Source of the DNA: Kutzneria sp. CA-103260
Lineage (GTDB): Bacteria > Actinomycetota > Actinomycetes > Mycobacteriales > Pseudonocardiaceae
Assembly (NCBI RefSeq): GCF_018263855.1
Contig: NZ_CP073318.1
Location: forward strand, 10,044,001-10,108,000
DNA length: 64,000 nucleotides
Reading direction: 5' to 3'
Part shown: piece by piece, positions 41,571 through 50,375 of the stretch
Numbering within the stretch: position 1 is the first letter of the stretch
Layout of the letters: each line of letters starts with the position of its first letter
The notes under the pieces: model-generated
Told to the model about the DNA's origin: nothing
Seen by the model: only the letters and a program-made list of their open reading frames with translations
Database searches by the model: none
Position numbers and translations under genes: made by a program

Positions 41571-42598
41571 GGTCGCATTTCTCCTGATCCACGGGGTACC
41601 AAACGCACCGGTAGCACGACCCGCCGCGGCGGGGAGGTGTCCCCGTCGAGGCGGGAGAACAGCAGTTCGGCGGCGGCCTTGCCGATAGCGCTCGCGTCGT
41701 GCGCGATCACTGTCACCGGCGGGTCGATCAGGTCGGCCAGCTCGAAGTCGTCGAAGCCGACCAGGGCGGGGCGGTTGGGTCTGCCGGCCAGCACCCGCAA
41801 CAAGTGCACGGTGATCCGGTTGTTGCCGGCGACCACGGCGGTGGCCGGCTGGCGGTGCTCGCCGATGCGGCGCAGCACCTCGGCGATGCCCCGCTCGTCG
41901 TGCGGGCCCATCGCCACCAGGTCCTCGTCGTAGCGGATGCCGGCGCGCACGCAGCCCTCGCGGAAGCCGCGCAGCCGCTCGTTGGCGGTGAAGATGTCCG
42001 GGGCGTCGCCGAGGAAGGCGATGCGGTTGTGGCCGTGCGCGGCCAGGTGGCGCACGGCGAGCACGGTGCCGCCGATGTTGTCCACCAGCACGGTGTCGGC
42101 GACGACGTCGCCGGCCGGCCGGTCCAGGAACACCACCGGCATGCCGGCGCGCATCTCCGGCACCAGGTAACCGTGCTGCATGCCGGCCGGCACCACGAGC
42201 ATGCCGTCCACCCGGCGGGCGCAGAACTCCAGGGCCAGCTCGCGCTCGCGGCCCGGGTCCTCGTCGGACGAGCCGGTCAGCACCTGTCGGCCGTACTGTC
42301 GCGCGACTTCCTCGACGGCCCGGGTGATGCCGGAGTAGAAGGGGTTGCCGACGTCCTCCAGGACCATGCCGATGGTGCCGGTGGACGAACCGCGGCGCAG
42401 GTTGCGGGCGCCCAGGTTGCGGCGGAACCCGAGTTGGTCGATGGCCGCCAGCACGCGCTCGGCGGTGGCGGGATGCACTCCCGGCTCGTCGTTGACCACC
42501 CGGGAGACCGTTTTGATGCTGACCCCGGCCAGCCTCGCCACGTCGCTCATGGTGGCGCGGCGGACCCGTCGTGGACCGAGGCTCGACAACGTTGTCAT
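41567..42598 (-). CDS. LacI family transcriptional regulator of the mannose-type locus
   Basis: The protein has 343 residues. The N-terminal HTH-hinge is textbook LacI (TMSDVARLAGVSIKTVSRVVN and AAIDQLGFRRNLGARNLRRG). The effector domain follows (TIGMVLEDVGNPFYSGITRAVEE, ALVGFDDFELADLIDPPVTV). It heads the operon lacI-isomerase-ATPase-permease-binding protein. Its own first codons contain the palindrome GACAACGTTGTC, and a near-identical site lies before the GH92 gene, so it probably represses itself and the mannosidase. Confidence 0.92.
   Translation of the reverse strand: MTTLSSLGPRRVRRATMSDVARLAGVSIKTVSRVVNDEPGVHPATAERVLAAIDQLGFRRNLGARNLRRGSSTGTIGMVLEDVGNPFYSGITRAVEEVARQYGRQVLTGSSDEDPGRERELALEFCARRVDGMLVVPAGMQHGYLVPEMRAGMPVVFLDRPAGDVVADTVLVDNIGGTVLAVRHLAAHGHNRIAFLGDAPDIFTANERLRGFREGCVRAGIRYDEDLVAMGPHDERGIAEVLRRIGEHRQPATAVVAGNNRITVHLLRVLAGRPNRPALVGFDDFELADLIDPPVTVIAHDASAIGKAAAELLFSRLDGDTSPPRRVVLPVRLVPRGSGEMRP
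42585..42596. promoter_or_regulatory. LacI-type operator GACAACGTTGTC at the lacI start
   Basis: A perfect 12-bp palindrome, read on the minus strand as ATGACAACGTTGTCGA, beginning within the lacI start codon. Sequences of the type TGACAACGTTGTCA are typical LacI/GalR operators. A second copy is at 42841. Confidence 0.65.
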
Positions 42599-42607
42599 GA
42601 TGGCGCG

Positions 42608-42637
42608 ATCTCACCGGATCCACACACGGCTTGTCAA
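42608..42637 (-). promoter_or_regulatory. Candidate promoter of the lacI operon
   Basis: On the minus strand: TTGACA (42637-42632), 18 bases, TGAGAT (42613-42608), ten bases before the ATG. The transcript would start near the start codon, within the operator's reach. Confidence 0.5.
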
Positions 42638-42840
42638 TGGTTGTGAACCGGTCAAGAACAAAGAGCGGGGCGCACCGTCATCCGGCCCGTTTTCGCTGTT
42701 CACACTGTTAATGTCCGTTGTTGCTGCATACGGCGGCATGTCGTTGTCCGGAAGCAGACAGGCTGGCAGATGACGTCTTGACGCAGAACCAACACGCTCC
42801 GCAGTGTTGCCCCGGGTCGAGCGGACCTGCCGGGCGTCGC

Positions 42841-42852
42841 GACAAGGTTGTC
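42841..42852. promoter_or_regulatory. Second LacI-type operator before the GH92 gene
   Basis: GACAAGGTTGTC differs by one central base from the operator in the lacI gene. It lies 53 bases before the GH92 start codon, where bound repressor would block transcription. The 306-base gap between lacI and the GH92 gene holds only these sites and the lacI promoter. Confidence 0.6.
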
Positions 42853-42904
42853 ACGCCTGCCGCTCGACGAACGTGCGTTCGAGCCACGGGAGGCGACCGC
42901 CAAG

Positions 42905-45900
42905 ATGTTCGGAGTCCCGAGACGGCGCTGGCGCGCCGCGGCCGTGATCGGCACGGCGCTGGCGATGGTGGTGTCGCCGTTCATGGCCACCGCCGCGACG
43001 GCCGCGCCCACGCCGAAGGCCCAGGATCTTGCCCAGTGGGTTGATCCCTACATCGGAACCCAGCCCGGTGACGCCGACATGGGCACCGGCGGCGGGGCCG
43101 CCAACACCTACCCGGGCGCGGACGTGCCGTTCGGCATGGTGCAGTGGAGCCCGGACACCGTCACCCTCCAGCACGGCGGGTACTACTACCAGGACAACCG
43201 GATCAAGGGCTTCAGCCTGACCCACCTGTCCGGCGCGGGCTGTGACACCTACCAGGACATCCCGTTCATGCCGGTGGTCGGCGACATCACCGACTCGCCC
43301 GCGGCCAACCCGATGAAGTACATCTCCACCTTCTCGCACAGCAACGAGAAGGTGACCGCCGGCTCCTACGGGGTGAACCTGGACAACGGGGCCAAGGTGG
43401 AGCTGAGCACCACCCAGCGCACCGGCGCCGGCCGCTTCACCTGGCCGGTCGGGCCGACGTCCACGCTGCTGGTCAACGTCTCCGGCTCGATCATGGGCAC
43501 CGACGACGCCTCGGTCACCATCGGCAAGAACTACATCAGCGGCTACGCGGCCAGCGGCCACTTCTGCGGGGCCAGCGACCACTACCGGGTGTACTTCTAC
43601 GCCCAGTTCGACCAGAACTTCGCCAGCACCGGCACCTGGCACAACGGCGCCGTCACGCCCGGCAAGGACACCGAGCGCGGCATGTCCGAGCCCAAGGCCC
43701 CGGTGACCAGCGCCCCCAACACGGCCGACCCCACGGCGGCCAAGGCCAAGGCCGACGTCAAGTCGCAGTCGGTGAAGCCCCAGGACACCACGGTTTCCGG
43801 GCCCGGCAGCGGCGCGTACGTCACCTTCGACAACACGAAGTCCCCGACCGTCAACGTGAAGGTCGGCGTCTCCTTCGTGTCGGTCGACGGGGCCAAGGGC
43901 AACATCAAGGCGGAGAACCCGAACAAAACCTTCGACCAGGTCTCCGCGGCGGCCCGGGCGGCGTGGAACAGCCGGCTCAACCAGATCGCGGTGACCGGCG
44001 GGACCAACGACCAGAAGACCATCTTCTACACCGCGCTGTACCACTCCCTGTTGCAGCCCAACGTGTTCTCCGACTCGGACGGGCAGTACCCGGGCTTCGA
44101 CGGCCAGATCCACAAGGCCGCCAAGGGACACGCGATATACACCAACTTCTCGGGTTGGGACATCTACAGATCCGAGACCCAGCTACTGGCTCTGCTGGCG
44201 CCGAACGAGACCTCGGACATCGCCAACTCGATGGTGCAGTTCGCCGCGCAGGGCGGGTCCTGGGACCGCTGGACGGTCGCCAACGACTACACCGGCGTGA
44301 TGAACGGCGACCCGTACCACATCATCGTGTCCACGGCGTATGCCTTCGGGGCCAAGAACTTCGACGCCAACCAGGCGCTGCTGCTGATGGAGCGGGGCGC
44401 GACCCAGCCGACCGTCGGCTACGACGAGCGGCCCGGCCTGGCCAACTACCTGAAGCTCGGCTACGTGCCCGGCGTCGCCTCCGACACCCTGGAGTACACC
44501 AGCGCCGACTTCTCCATCGCGCAGCTGGCCCGCCGGCTCGGCGACTCGGCCACGTACAACACCTTCATCAAGCGGGCCCAGAACTGGCAGAACCTGTACA
44601 ACCCGGCCACCGGCTACCTCCAGCCGCGCAGCGCCAACGGCTCGTTCGGCAGCCCGTTCAACCCGGCCGACCCCGGCGGCTACACCGAGGGCAACGGCTC
44701 GCAGTACACGTGGATGGTGCCGTACAACTACAGCGGCCTGATCACCGCGCTGGGCGGCGACGACGCCGTGAACAAGCGGCTGGACGACTTCTTCACCAAG
44801 CTCAACGCCGGCCCCAGCGACCCGCACGCGTTCCTGGGCAACGAGCCCACGCTGGAGACGCCGTGGATCTACGACTTCAGCGGGCAGCCCTACAAGGCGC
44901 AGGCGCTGGTCAACCAGATCCGCCAGCAGATCTGGAAGGCCGGGCCCAACGGCCTGGTCGGCAACGACGACCTGGGTGAGATGTCGTCCTGGTACGTGTG
45001 GGCCTCGCTGGGCATGTACCCGGAGATCCCGGGCCGCGCCGAGATGACCCTCAACACGCCGGAGTTCACCAGCGCCGTGATCACCCGGCCGGGCGGCCAG
45101 AAGATCACCATCAACGCCCCGGGCGCGTCCACCTCGACGCCGTACATCAGTTCGCTGAAGCTCAACGGCCAGGCGTGGACCAAGCCGTGGCTGCCCGAGT
45201 CGTTCGTCAACACCGGTGGCACGCTGGACTTCTCGCTGTCGTCCACGCCGAACACCAGTTGGGGCGCGGACCACGCCGACGCGCCGCCGTCGTTCACCGA
45301 CGGGGCCGTCAACCAGAGCACCTTCGTCGATCCGTCCCGGGTCGTCGCGCCGGGCGGCGGCACCGCCACCGCCAACGTCGGCGTGCAGGACCTCTCCGGG
45401 CAGGGCAGCAAGGTCCACTGGACCGCCACCGCGCCGGCCGGGCTGACCATCACCCCGTCCTCCGGTGACCTCACCACCGATCCCGGTGGTAAGGCCAGCG
45501 CTCCGGTGACGATCTCGGTCGCGGCCGGCACCGCCGAGCAGACCTACAACATCCCGATCTCCTACACCGCCAACGGAACCGCCATCAACGGCTCCACCCT
45601 GGCCGTGCTGGTGGCCCAGCCCGGCAGTCTCCGGGCCACCTACAACAACGTCGGCACCTCACCCGACGACAACCAGCAGATCGGCAACTACGACGGCGGC
45701 GGCTGGAGCTACTCCCGCAACGCCCTGGCCGCCAAGGGCGTGAACCCCGGCTCGACCGTCACCGACTCCGACGGGCTGAAGTTCGTGTGGCCCAACGTCC
45801 CCGTCGGCGAGCTCGACAACGTCAACGCCGGCGGCCAGACCATCAACGTCGACGGGCCGGCCGGGGCCACCCAGCTGTCCCTGCTCGGCAGCGCCGGCAA

Positions 45901-46198
45901 CGGCAACGCCTCCGGCAACCTGACCGTCACCTACACCGACGGCACCACCCAGACCGCCTCCGTCGGCTTGTCCGACTGGGCCCTGGGCGGTGGCGGCGCG
46001 CCGGTGGCGTACGGGAACCGGACCGTCGTCTCCATGCCGTACCGCAATGCCGGCGGCGGCACCTCCCAGCAGCTCAACGTCTTCCTCTTCGCCACCGCCC
46101 CCATCGCCCTGCAGGCCGGCAAGCAGGTCAAGAGCATCACCCTGCCGGGCACCATCCAGGGCGGCACTTTCCACGTGTTCAGCATCGCGCTGGGCTGA
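42905..46198 (+). CDS. Secreted GH92 alpha-mannosidase with accessory beta-domains
   Basis: The protein has about 1097 residues. It has a signal peptide (VVSPFMATAATAAPTP). The GH92 N-domain opens WVDPYIGTQPGDADMG, with PGADVPFGMVQWSPD. The (alpha/alpha)6 barrel carries TIFYTALYHSLLQPNVF, then FLGNEPTLETPWIY, which keeps the Glu expected as general acid, and GNDDLGEMSSWYVWASLGMYP. A low-complexity linker of ~50 residues interrupts the N-domain (near TPGKDTERG). The C-terminal ~330 residues are an Ig-like NEW3 domain and a CBM-like beta domain. Predicted role: exo-hydrolysis of alpha-mannosides from yeast or plant glycans. Confidence 0.92.
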   Translation: MFGVPRRRWRAAAVIGTALAMVVSPFMATAATAAPTPKAQDLAQWVDPYIGTQPGDADMGTGGGAANTYPGADVPFGMVQWSPDTVTLQHGGYYYQDNRIKGFSLTHLSGAGCDTYQDIPFMPVVGDITDSPAANPMKYISTFSHSNEKVTAGSYGVNLDNGAKVELSTTQRTGAGRFTWPVGPTSTLLVNVSGSIMGTDDASVTIGKNYISGYAASGHFCGASDHYRVYFYAQFDQNFASTGTWHNGAVTPGKDTERGMSEPKAPVTSAPNTADPTAAKAKADVKSQSVKPQDTTVSGPGSGAYVTFDNTKSPTVNVKVGVSFVSVDGAKGNIKAENPNKTFDQVSAAARAAWNSRLNQIAVTGGTNDQKTIFYTALYHSLLQPNVFSDSDGQYPGFDGQIHKAAKGHAIYTNFSGWDIYRSETQLLALLAPNETSDIANSMVQFAAQGGSWDRWTVANDYTGVMNGDPYHIIVSTAYAFGAKNFDANQALLLMERGATQPTVGYDERPGLANYLKLGYVPGVASDTLEYTSADFSIAQLARRLGDSATYNTFIKRAQNWQNLYNPATGYLQPRSANGSFGSPFNPADPGGYTEGNGSQYTWMVPYNYSGLITALGGDDAVNKRLDDFFTKLNAGPSDPHAFLGNEPTLETPWIYDFSGQPYKAQALVNQIRQQIWKAGPNGLVGNDDLGEMSSWYVWASLGMYPEIPGRAEMTLNTPEFTSAVITRPGGQKITINAPGASTSTPYISSLKLNGQAWTKPWLPESFVNTGGTLDFSLSSTPNTSWGADHADAPPSFTDGAVNQSTFVDPSRVVAPGGGTATANVGVQDLSGQGSKVHWTATAPAGLTITPSSGDLTTDPGGKASAPVTISVAAGTAEQTYNIPISYTANGTAINGSTLAVLVAQPGSLRATYNNVGTSPDDNQQIGNYDGGGWSYSRNALAAKGVNPGSTVTDSDGLKFVWPNVPVGELDNVNAGGQTINVDGPAGATQLSLLGSAGNGNASGNLTVTYTDGTTQTASVGLSDWALGGGGAPVAYGNRTVVSMPYRNAGGGTSQQLNVFLFATAPIALQAGKQVKSITLPGTIQGGTFHVFSIALG

Positions 46199-46288
46199 GC
46201 ACGTCCAGAACGCTCGCGAAGGACGTGGCGGCGGCTTCGTGAGTGACCGAGGCGGGTTGGTCTCCGGCAATCCGGCGACCAGCCCGCC

Positions 46289-47686
46289 TCACTGTCCTGT
46301 CGGAGGCGGCGTGCCTGGCCGGACCTCGACCAGTGTGCCGTCCGACAACAATTCCTTGACGGACTTGGGCAACAGATAAGCGGTGCCACCACCCGGCTGC
46401 CCGAACCACGGTATGGCCGCGCCGGTCAGGGCCTGCACGGGTTGTTCAAGCCGATACACGTGGTATGGCCGTGCCACCCACTCCGGCACCAGCGAGCGCT
46501 GCGGGAAAGGCGTGCCAGCGGCGTAAGTCAGGTTGCCGTCCGGTTGGCCGAATCGGTCCACCTCAATGCTCTGCGGCAGCTCGATAACCCGCTTGCCTCT
46601 GAACAACGTCAGCGGCGGATCGCCCCGAAGCGGCTGGATCGGCCAGTCGTCGGTGCTCATCACCTGAGAGTTCTGCCGCGGCTCATCCGGTTTCGGAGTC
46701 GCCGTTCGGGCAGCTGCGGATGGAGTACGGTTCAGGACATATCGTGCGAGCTGTGCCAGGTGCTGGTCGCCGTGACCAACCAATCGGGTCAACGTGTCCC
46801 GAGCGACCTTGTTGCCGTCGTCGGCCAGCTCGGCCAGATCCACGATGCCTGCCGCTCTGATTCGAGGGCTGGCGCTGCTCAGGCTCTGCCGGATATCCAG
46901 CGGCAGGCTCGGATCCAGCGGTAGGCCGCGATTGGATCGGGCGATGTGCAGGTCGCCGACCACCTGATCGTTGCGTGTCGGTGTCTGCTCGGGGGTGCTG
47001 CGCTTAACCTCGTCGTACACGTACTGGTAGAGCTCGCTGGCGTCGATGATGCCGTCGGAGTTGAGGTCGGCGGCTCCGGTGCGCAGACCTTGGACGATGG
47101 CGGCAGTGAACACGGAGGACCGGGTGGGGCCGGTGGCGCGGGGGTCGGCGTCGCCCTCGAATGAGTACTGGATGGCGGTGGACGCGGTCATCACGGCGCA
47201 ACCGCGGCCCGAGTGCGCGGCCAGTTGGTCGACAACGTCAACGGTATCCCCCGATTTCGCCGACCGACCGGCGGGAAACGCCCCGGAGTAGCAGCAGTCC
47301 AACCAGAGCACGGTTTGTCGGGCCCGGCTGGAGTCGATCATCTCTCTGAGTTGGGTGGCGGCGAGTGCGGTGATGGCGATCGCGTCCCGTTCCGTGTCGG
47401 TGGTGGCCAGGTGCAGCCGTCCGGGCTCGTCCTTGATGCCGTGCCCGGACACGTAGCACAGCACTGTGTCGTCGCGGCCGGCTTCCCTGAACAGCCGGTG
47501 TACGCGCCGCTTCACCTCGTCGGCCGGCCGGTTGACCAGCGTCTCGACGGTGAAGCCGCCGATCTGCGGGTCGCTGAGCACCTCGGCCAGCGCAGTGCCG
47601 TCCGCCTGCGGCGCCCGCAAGGCTCGGAAGCTGACGTCGAGATAGGTGTCGGTCACGATGAGCAGCGCGACACGTCTGCCTGACAT
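46289..47686 (-). CDS. Metacaspase-like protease fused to a TNT-type NAD+ glycohydrolase (candidate suicide effector)
   Basis: The protein has 465 residues. Residues 1-235 are a C14 caspase/metacaspase p20-like domain: His82 in CYVSGHGIKD and Cys132 in LWLDCCYSGAFP form the dyad. Within it, DLNSDGIIDASE (207-218) is a perfect EF-hand Ca2+ loop. Residues 255-320 are short helical repeats. The linker at about 321-360 has several Arg/Lys. Residues 366-456 match the tuberculosis necrotizing toxin (TNT) NADase domain: DRFG, AAGTPFPQRSL, PYHVYRL (His409) and WFGQPGGGTAYLLP (Gln430). There is no signal peptide, so it acts inside the cell. No immunity gene is adjacent. Confidence 0.88.
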   Translation of the reverse strand: MSGRRVALLIVTDTYLDVSFRALRAPQADGTALAEVLSDPQIGGFTVETLVNRPADEVKRRVHRLFREAGRDDTVLCYVSGHGIKDEPGRLHLATTDTERDAIAITALAATQLREMIDSSRARQTVLWLDCCYSGAFPAGRSAKSGDTVDVVDQLAAHSGRGCAVMTASTAIQYSFEGDADPRATGPTRSSVFTAAIVQGLRTGAADLNSDGIIDASELYQYVYDEVKRSTPEQTPTRNDQVVGDLHIARSNRGLPLDPSLPLDIRQSLSSASPRIRAAGIVDLAELADDGNKVARDTLTRLVGHGDQHLAQLARYVLNRTPSAAARTATPKPDEPRQNSQVMSTDDWPIQPLRGDPPLTLFRGKRVIELPQSIEVDRFGQPDGNLTYAAGTPFPQRSLVPEWVARPYHVYRLEQPVQALTGAAIPWFGQPGGGTAYLLPKSVKELLSDGTLVEVRPGTPPPTGQ

Positions 47687-47860
47687 GGAACCTGCCGTTC
47701 GAATGGTCTACGTGCTGTCCTCAACCGATAGCGCATCGTGGGGTGCTGTCCCAGCTCTTCCTGGAGGGTGCACCCGATCGGTCTAATGGGGACCCTGACA
47801 AATCTCCGGTCTTGTGTGGAAAGCGCGCCGGGGCATCCCGGGGCACTTACCGTTCCGGCC

Positions 47861-48769
47861 ATGAGCAAGGGGAGCACGATCGTCGCCGAGGGGCTGCGCA
47901 AGCGGTACGGCGACCTGTGGGCGGTCGACGGGGTGTCGTTCACCGTCGGCGAGGGGGAGTTCTTCGGGATTCTCGGTCCCAACGGGGCGGGCAAGACGAC
48001 CACGCTGGAGATCATCGAGGGGCTGCGCAAGCCCGACGAGGGCAGCGTGCGGCTGTTCGGGGAGAACCCGTGGCCGCGCAACACGAAGCTGCTGCCGCGG
48101 ATCGGGGTGCAGCTGCAGGCGTCGTCGTTCTTCGAGAAGCTGACGGCCCGCGAGCAGCTGGAGACGTTCGCCTCGCTGTACGGGGTGAGCACGGGCACGG
48201 CGGCGGACATGCTGGAGCTGGTCGGCCTGGCCGACAAGGCGAACACCCGGGAGAACAAGCTGTCGGGCGGGCAGCGGCAGCGGCTGTCGATCGCCTGCGC
48301 GCTGGCCCACGACCCGGACATCGTGTTCCTGGACGAGCCGACGGCGGCGCTGGACCCGCAGGCCCGGCGCAACCTGTGGGACGTGCTGCGGGCCATCCAG
48401 GAGCGCGGCAAGACGATCGTCTACACCACGCACTACCTGGACGAGGCGGAGATCCTCTGCGACCGCACGGCCATCATGGACAAGGGCAAGATCCTGGCCA
48501 TGGACGCGCCGGCGACGCTGGTGCGCGGTCTGGACGCGCCGACCCACGTGATGATCGAGCGGGGCATCATTCCGTTGGCGGAGGCCAAAACTCTGGCCGG
48601 CGTGGATGAGGCCAGCGACGACGAGGTCTCGCTGCGACTGTCCACCCGGAACCCGGCCAAACTGCTGTCCACATTGGCCGAACGGGGCGCGCTGGAGGGA
48701 CTTCAGGTCCGCGGGGCGACGCTGGAGGACGTGTTCCTTGAGCTGACCGGAAGGGAGTACCGGGCATGA
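47861..48769 (+). CDS. ABC transporter ATP-binding protein (ABC-2 exporter)
   Basis: The protein has 302 residues in the DrrA/CcmA-like family. Walker A GPNGAGKTT, Q-loop GVQLQASSFF, signature LSGGQRQRLSIA, Walker B DIVFLDEPTAALDP and switch TTHYLDEAE are intact. The C-terminal extension ends ATLEDVFLELTGREYRA, typical of drug/lipid exporters. It pairs with the permease 34 bases downstream. The substrate is unknown; antibiotic or lipid export is usual in the family. Confidence 0.92.
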   Translation: MSKGSTIVAEGLRKRYGDLWAVDGVSFTVGEGEFFGILGPNGAGKTTTLEIIEGLRKPDEGSVRLFGENPWPRNTKLLPRIGVQLQASSFFEKLTAREQLETFASLYGVSTGTAADMLELVGLADKANTRENKLSGGQRQRLSIACALAHDPDIVFLDEPTAALDPQARRNLWDVLRAIQERGKTIVYTTHYLDEAEILCDRTAIMDKGKILAMDAPATLVRGLDAPTHVMIERGIIPLAEAKTLAGVDEASDDEVSLRLSTRNPAKLLSTLAERGALEGLQVRGATLEDVFLELTGREYRA

Positions 48770-48803
48770 CCGCCGACATGCTCTTTACCGTGGAGGCGGC
48801 ATC

Positions 48804-49850
48804 ATGACAGCGTTCAAGAGCCTGTCGGTGGCCATGTTCAAGGGCTTCTTCCGTGAACGGGTGGCGCTGTTCTTCACCTTCCTGATGCCGCTGATGTTCC
48901 TGGTGATCTTCGGCCTGATCTTCGGCGGCGGCTCGTCCAACAAGACCAAGATCGACGTGGTCGGCGACGGCCCGGTGCTCACCGCGCTGGGCAGCACCGG
49001 CATCGTGGACTTCCAGCGGGTCGACTCGTTCGACCAGGGCGTTCAGGCCGTGAGGAACGGCGACGTGCCGGCGGCGATCTCCGTGCGGGGCAACGATGTC
49101 CAGCTCCGCTACGCGGCCAGCGACAGCGTGCAGGCCGGCACGGTGCAGGCGGTGATCCGCTCGGTCGTGGACGCCGTGAACGTGCGGGCCAGCGGCAAGC
49201 CGCCGGTGGTCAACCTGGACTCGCAGCAGGTGGAGGACTCCTCGCTGACCCCGATCCAGTACCTCACGCCGGGCATCCTGTCCTGGGGCCTGGCCACCTC
49301 GGCGATCTTCGGCTCGTCGCTGACCCTGGTGAACTGGCGCAAGAAGCAGGTGCTGCGGCGCATCCGGCTGGCCCCGGTCGGCACCGGCACGGTGATCTCG
49401 TCCCGGCTGCTGGTGACCATCGGAACCTCGGTGCTGCAGGCGATCCTGTTCGTCGCAGTGGCGATGACGCCGGTGTTCGGCCTGAAGCTGGCCGGCCAGT
49501 GGTGGCTGGCCCTGCCGCTGCTGATCCTGGGCTCGCTGTCGTTCTTCGCCATCGGCGGGCTGGTCGGCTCCATCGCCAAGTCCGAGGAGGCGGCGACCGG
49601 CATCACCAACGTGATCGTGCTGCCGATGGCCTTCCTGTCCGGCACGTTCTTCCCGCTGCAGAACGCCCCGCAGTGGCTGCAGACCGTCTCGGAAGTGCTG
49701 CCGCTACGGCATCTCAACGACGGCATGGTCGATGTTCTGGTGCGGGGCAAGGGAATCGAGGCGCTGGCCACGCCCTCGGCGGTGCTGGTCGCCTTCACCA
49801 TCGTGGTGGGATTCGCGGCATCCCGAGTCTTCAGCTGGGAGGACAGTTAA
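48804..49850 (+). CDS. ABC-2 type exporter permease
   Basis: The protein has 348 residues. Topology: one N-terminal helix (ALFFTFLMPLMFLVIFGLIFG), a large extracellular loop (about 45-160), then five helices including FFAIGGLVGSIAKSEEAATG and VIVLPMAFLSGTFFPLQNAP, the ABC-2 signature region. The start follows GGAGG at 7 bases. It forms the exporter with the preceding ATPase. Confidence 0.9.
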   Translation: MTAFKSLSVAMFKGFFRERVALFFTFLMPLMFLVIFGLIFGGGSSNKTKIDVVGDGPVLTALGSTGIVDFQRVDSFDQGVQAVRNGDVPAAISVRGNDVQLRYAASDSVQAGTVQAVIRSVVDAVNVRASGKPPVVNLDSQQVEDSSLTPIQYLTPGILSWGLATSAIFGSSLTLVNWRKKQVLRRIRLAPVGTGTVISSRLLVTIGTSVLQAILFVAVAMTPVFGLKLAGQWWLALPLLILGSLSFFAIGGLVGSIAKSEEAATGITNVIVLPMAFLSGTFFPLQNAPQWLQTVSEVLPLRHLNDGMVDVLVRGKGIEALATPSAVLVAFTIVVGFAASRVFSWEDS

Positions 49851-49887
49851 CATGGCGCGCGTTCCGCGCGCGGCTCGGTCGCGCTGA

Positions 49888-49982
49888 GCCGATGCCTTCG
49901 CCTTGGCCGGAAAAATCGCGGGCTGTTTGAGGCGAGGTCTGTCAGAGGGCGATTTTCCCGGCCCGCGGCTCCAGGCATCGGC
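49888..49982. repeat. Nested palindromic intergenic element
   Basis: Outer arms GCCGATGCCT/AGGCATCGGC (49888-49897/49973-49982) enclose inner 15-bp arms GGCCGGAAAAATCGC/GCGATTTTCCCGGCC (49905-49919/49949-49963, one mismatch). It lies in the gap after the ABC exporter operon. Function unknown; it may act as a terminator or be a small repeated element. Confidence 0.7.
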
Positions 49983-50000
49983 GCGGCCTCGCAACCCCGC

Positions 50001-50028
50001 GTGGGGCGTGAGCCCGCTCACGCCCCAC
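50001..50028. terminator. 12-bp perfect hairpin before the DUF3817 gene
   Basis: GTGGGGCGTGAG/CTCACGCCCCAC with loop CCCG, 10 bases upstream of the DUF3817 ATG. It either ends the exporter transcript or forms a structured leader. Confidence 0.6.
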
Positions 50029-50038
50029 ACTGGGTGCC

Positions 50039-50356
50039 ATGTTCGAGACCCCATCCGGGCGGTTCCGCGCCGTGGCGGTGGCCGAGGCGATCTCCTGGGC
50101 CGGCCTGCTGATCGGCATGTTCTTCAAGTACGCCATGGGCAACGCCATCGGCGTGCACATCTTCGGCTCGGTGCACGGCGTGGTGTTCATCGCCTACGTG
50201 GTGCTGTCGCTGCTGGCCCGGCGGGCGCTGGGCTGGGACAACCGCACCACGGTGTGGGCCCTGGTGGCCAGTATCCCGCCGTTCGGCTCGGTGGTGTTCG
50301 AGCGCTGGGCCTCCCGCACCGGCCGGCTGGCCGAGCGGGCGGTCGCGATCAACTGA
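50039..50356 (+). CDS. DUF3817 small membrane protein
   Basis: The protein has 105 residues with three membrane helices. It matches DUF3817: AVAEAISWAGLLIGMFFKY, GSVHGVVFIAYVVLSLL and VASIPPFGSVVFERW. The function is unknown. It is convergent with the secreted-protein gene 19 bases away. Confidence 0.88.
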   Translation: MFETPSGRFRAVAVAEAISWAGLLIGMFFKYAMGNAIGVHIFGSVHGVVFIAYVVLSLLARRALGWDNRTTVWALVASIPPFGSVVFERWASRTGRLAERAVAIN

Positions 50357-50375
50357 CCCCAGCCGTCAACTGACC

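Noticed and set aside
40551..42623. A single 690-codon frame covering the isomerase and lacI region
   Set aside because: The upstream part is out of frame with the LacI protein; the isomerase begins at the GTG that overlaps the lacI stop.
46199..46288. Immunity gene for the TNT domain in the flanking gaps
   Set aside because: The gaps (90 bases downstream, 174 bases upstream) hold no credible ORF of immunity-factor size.
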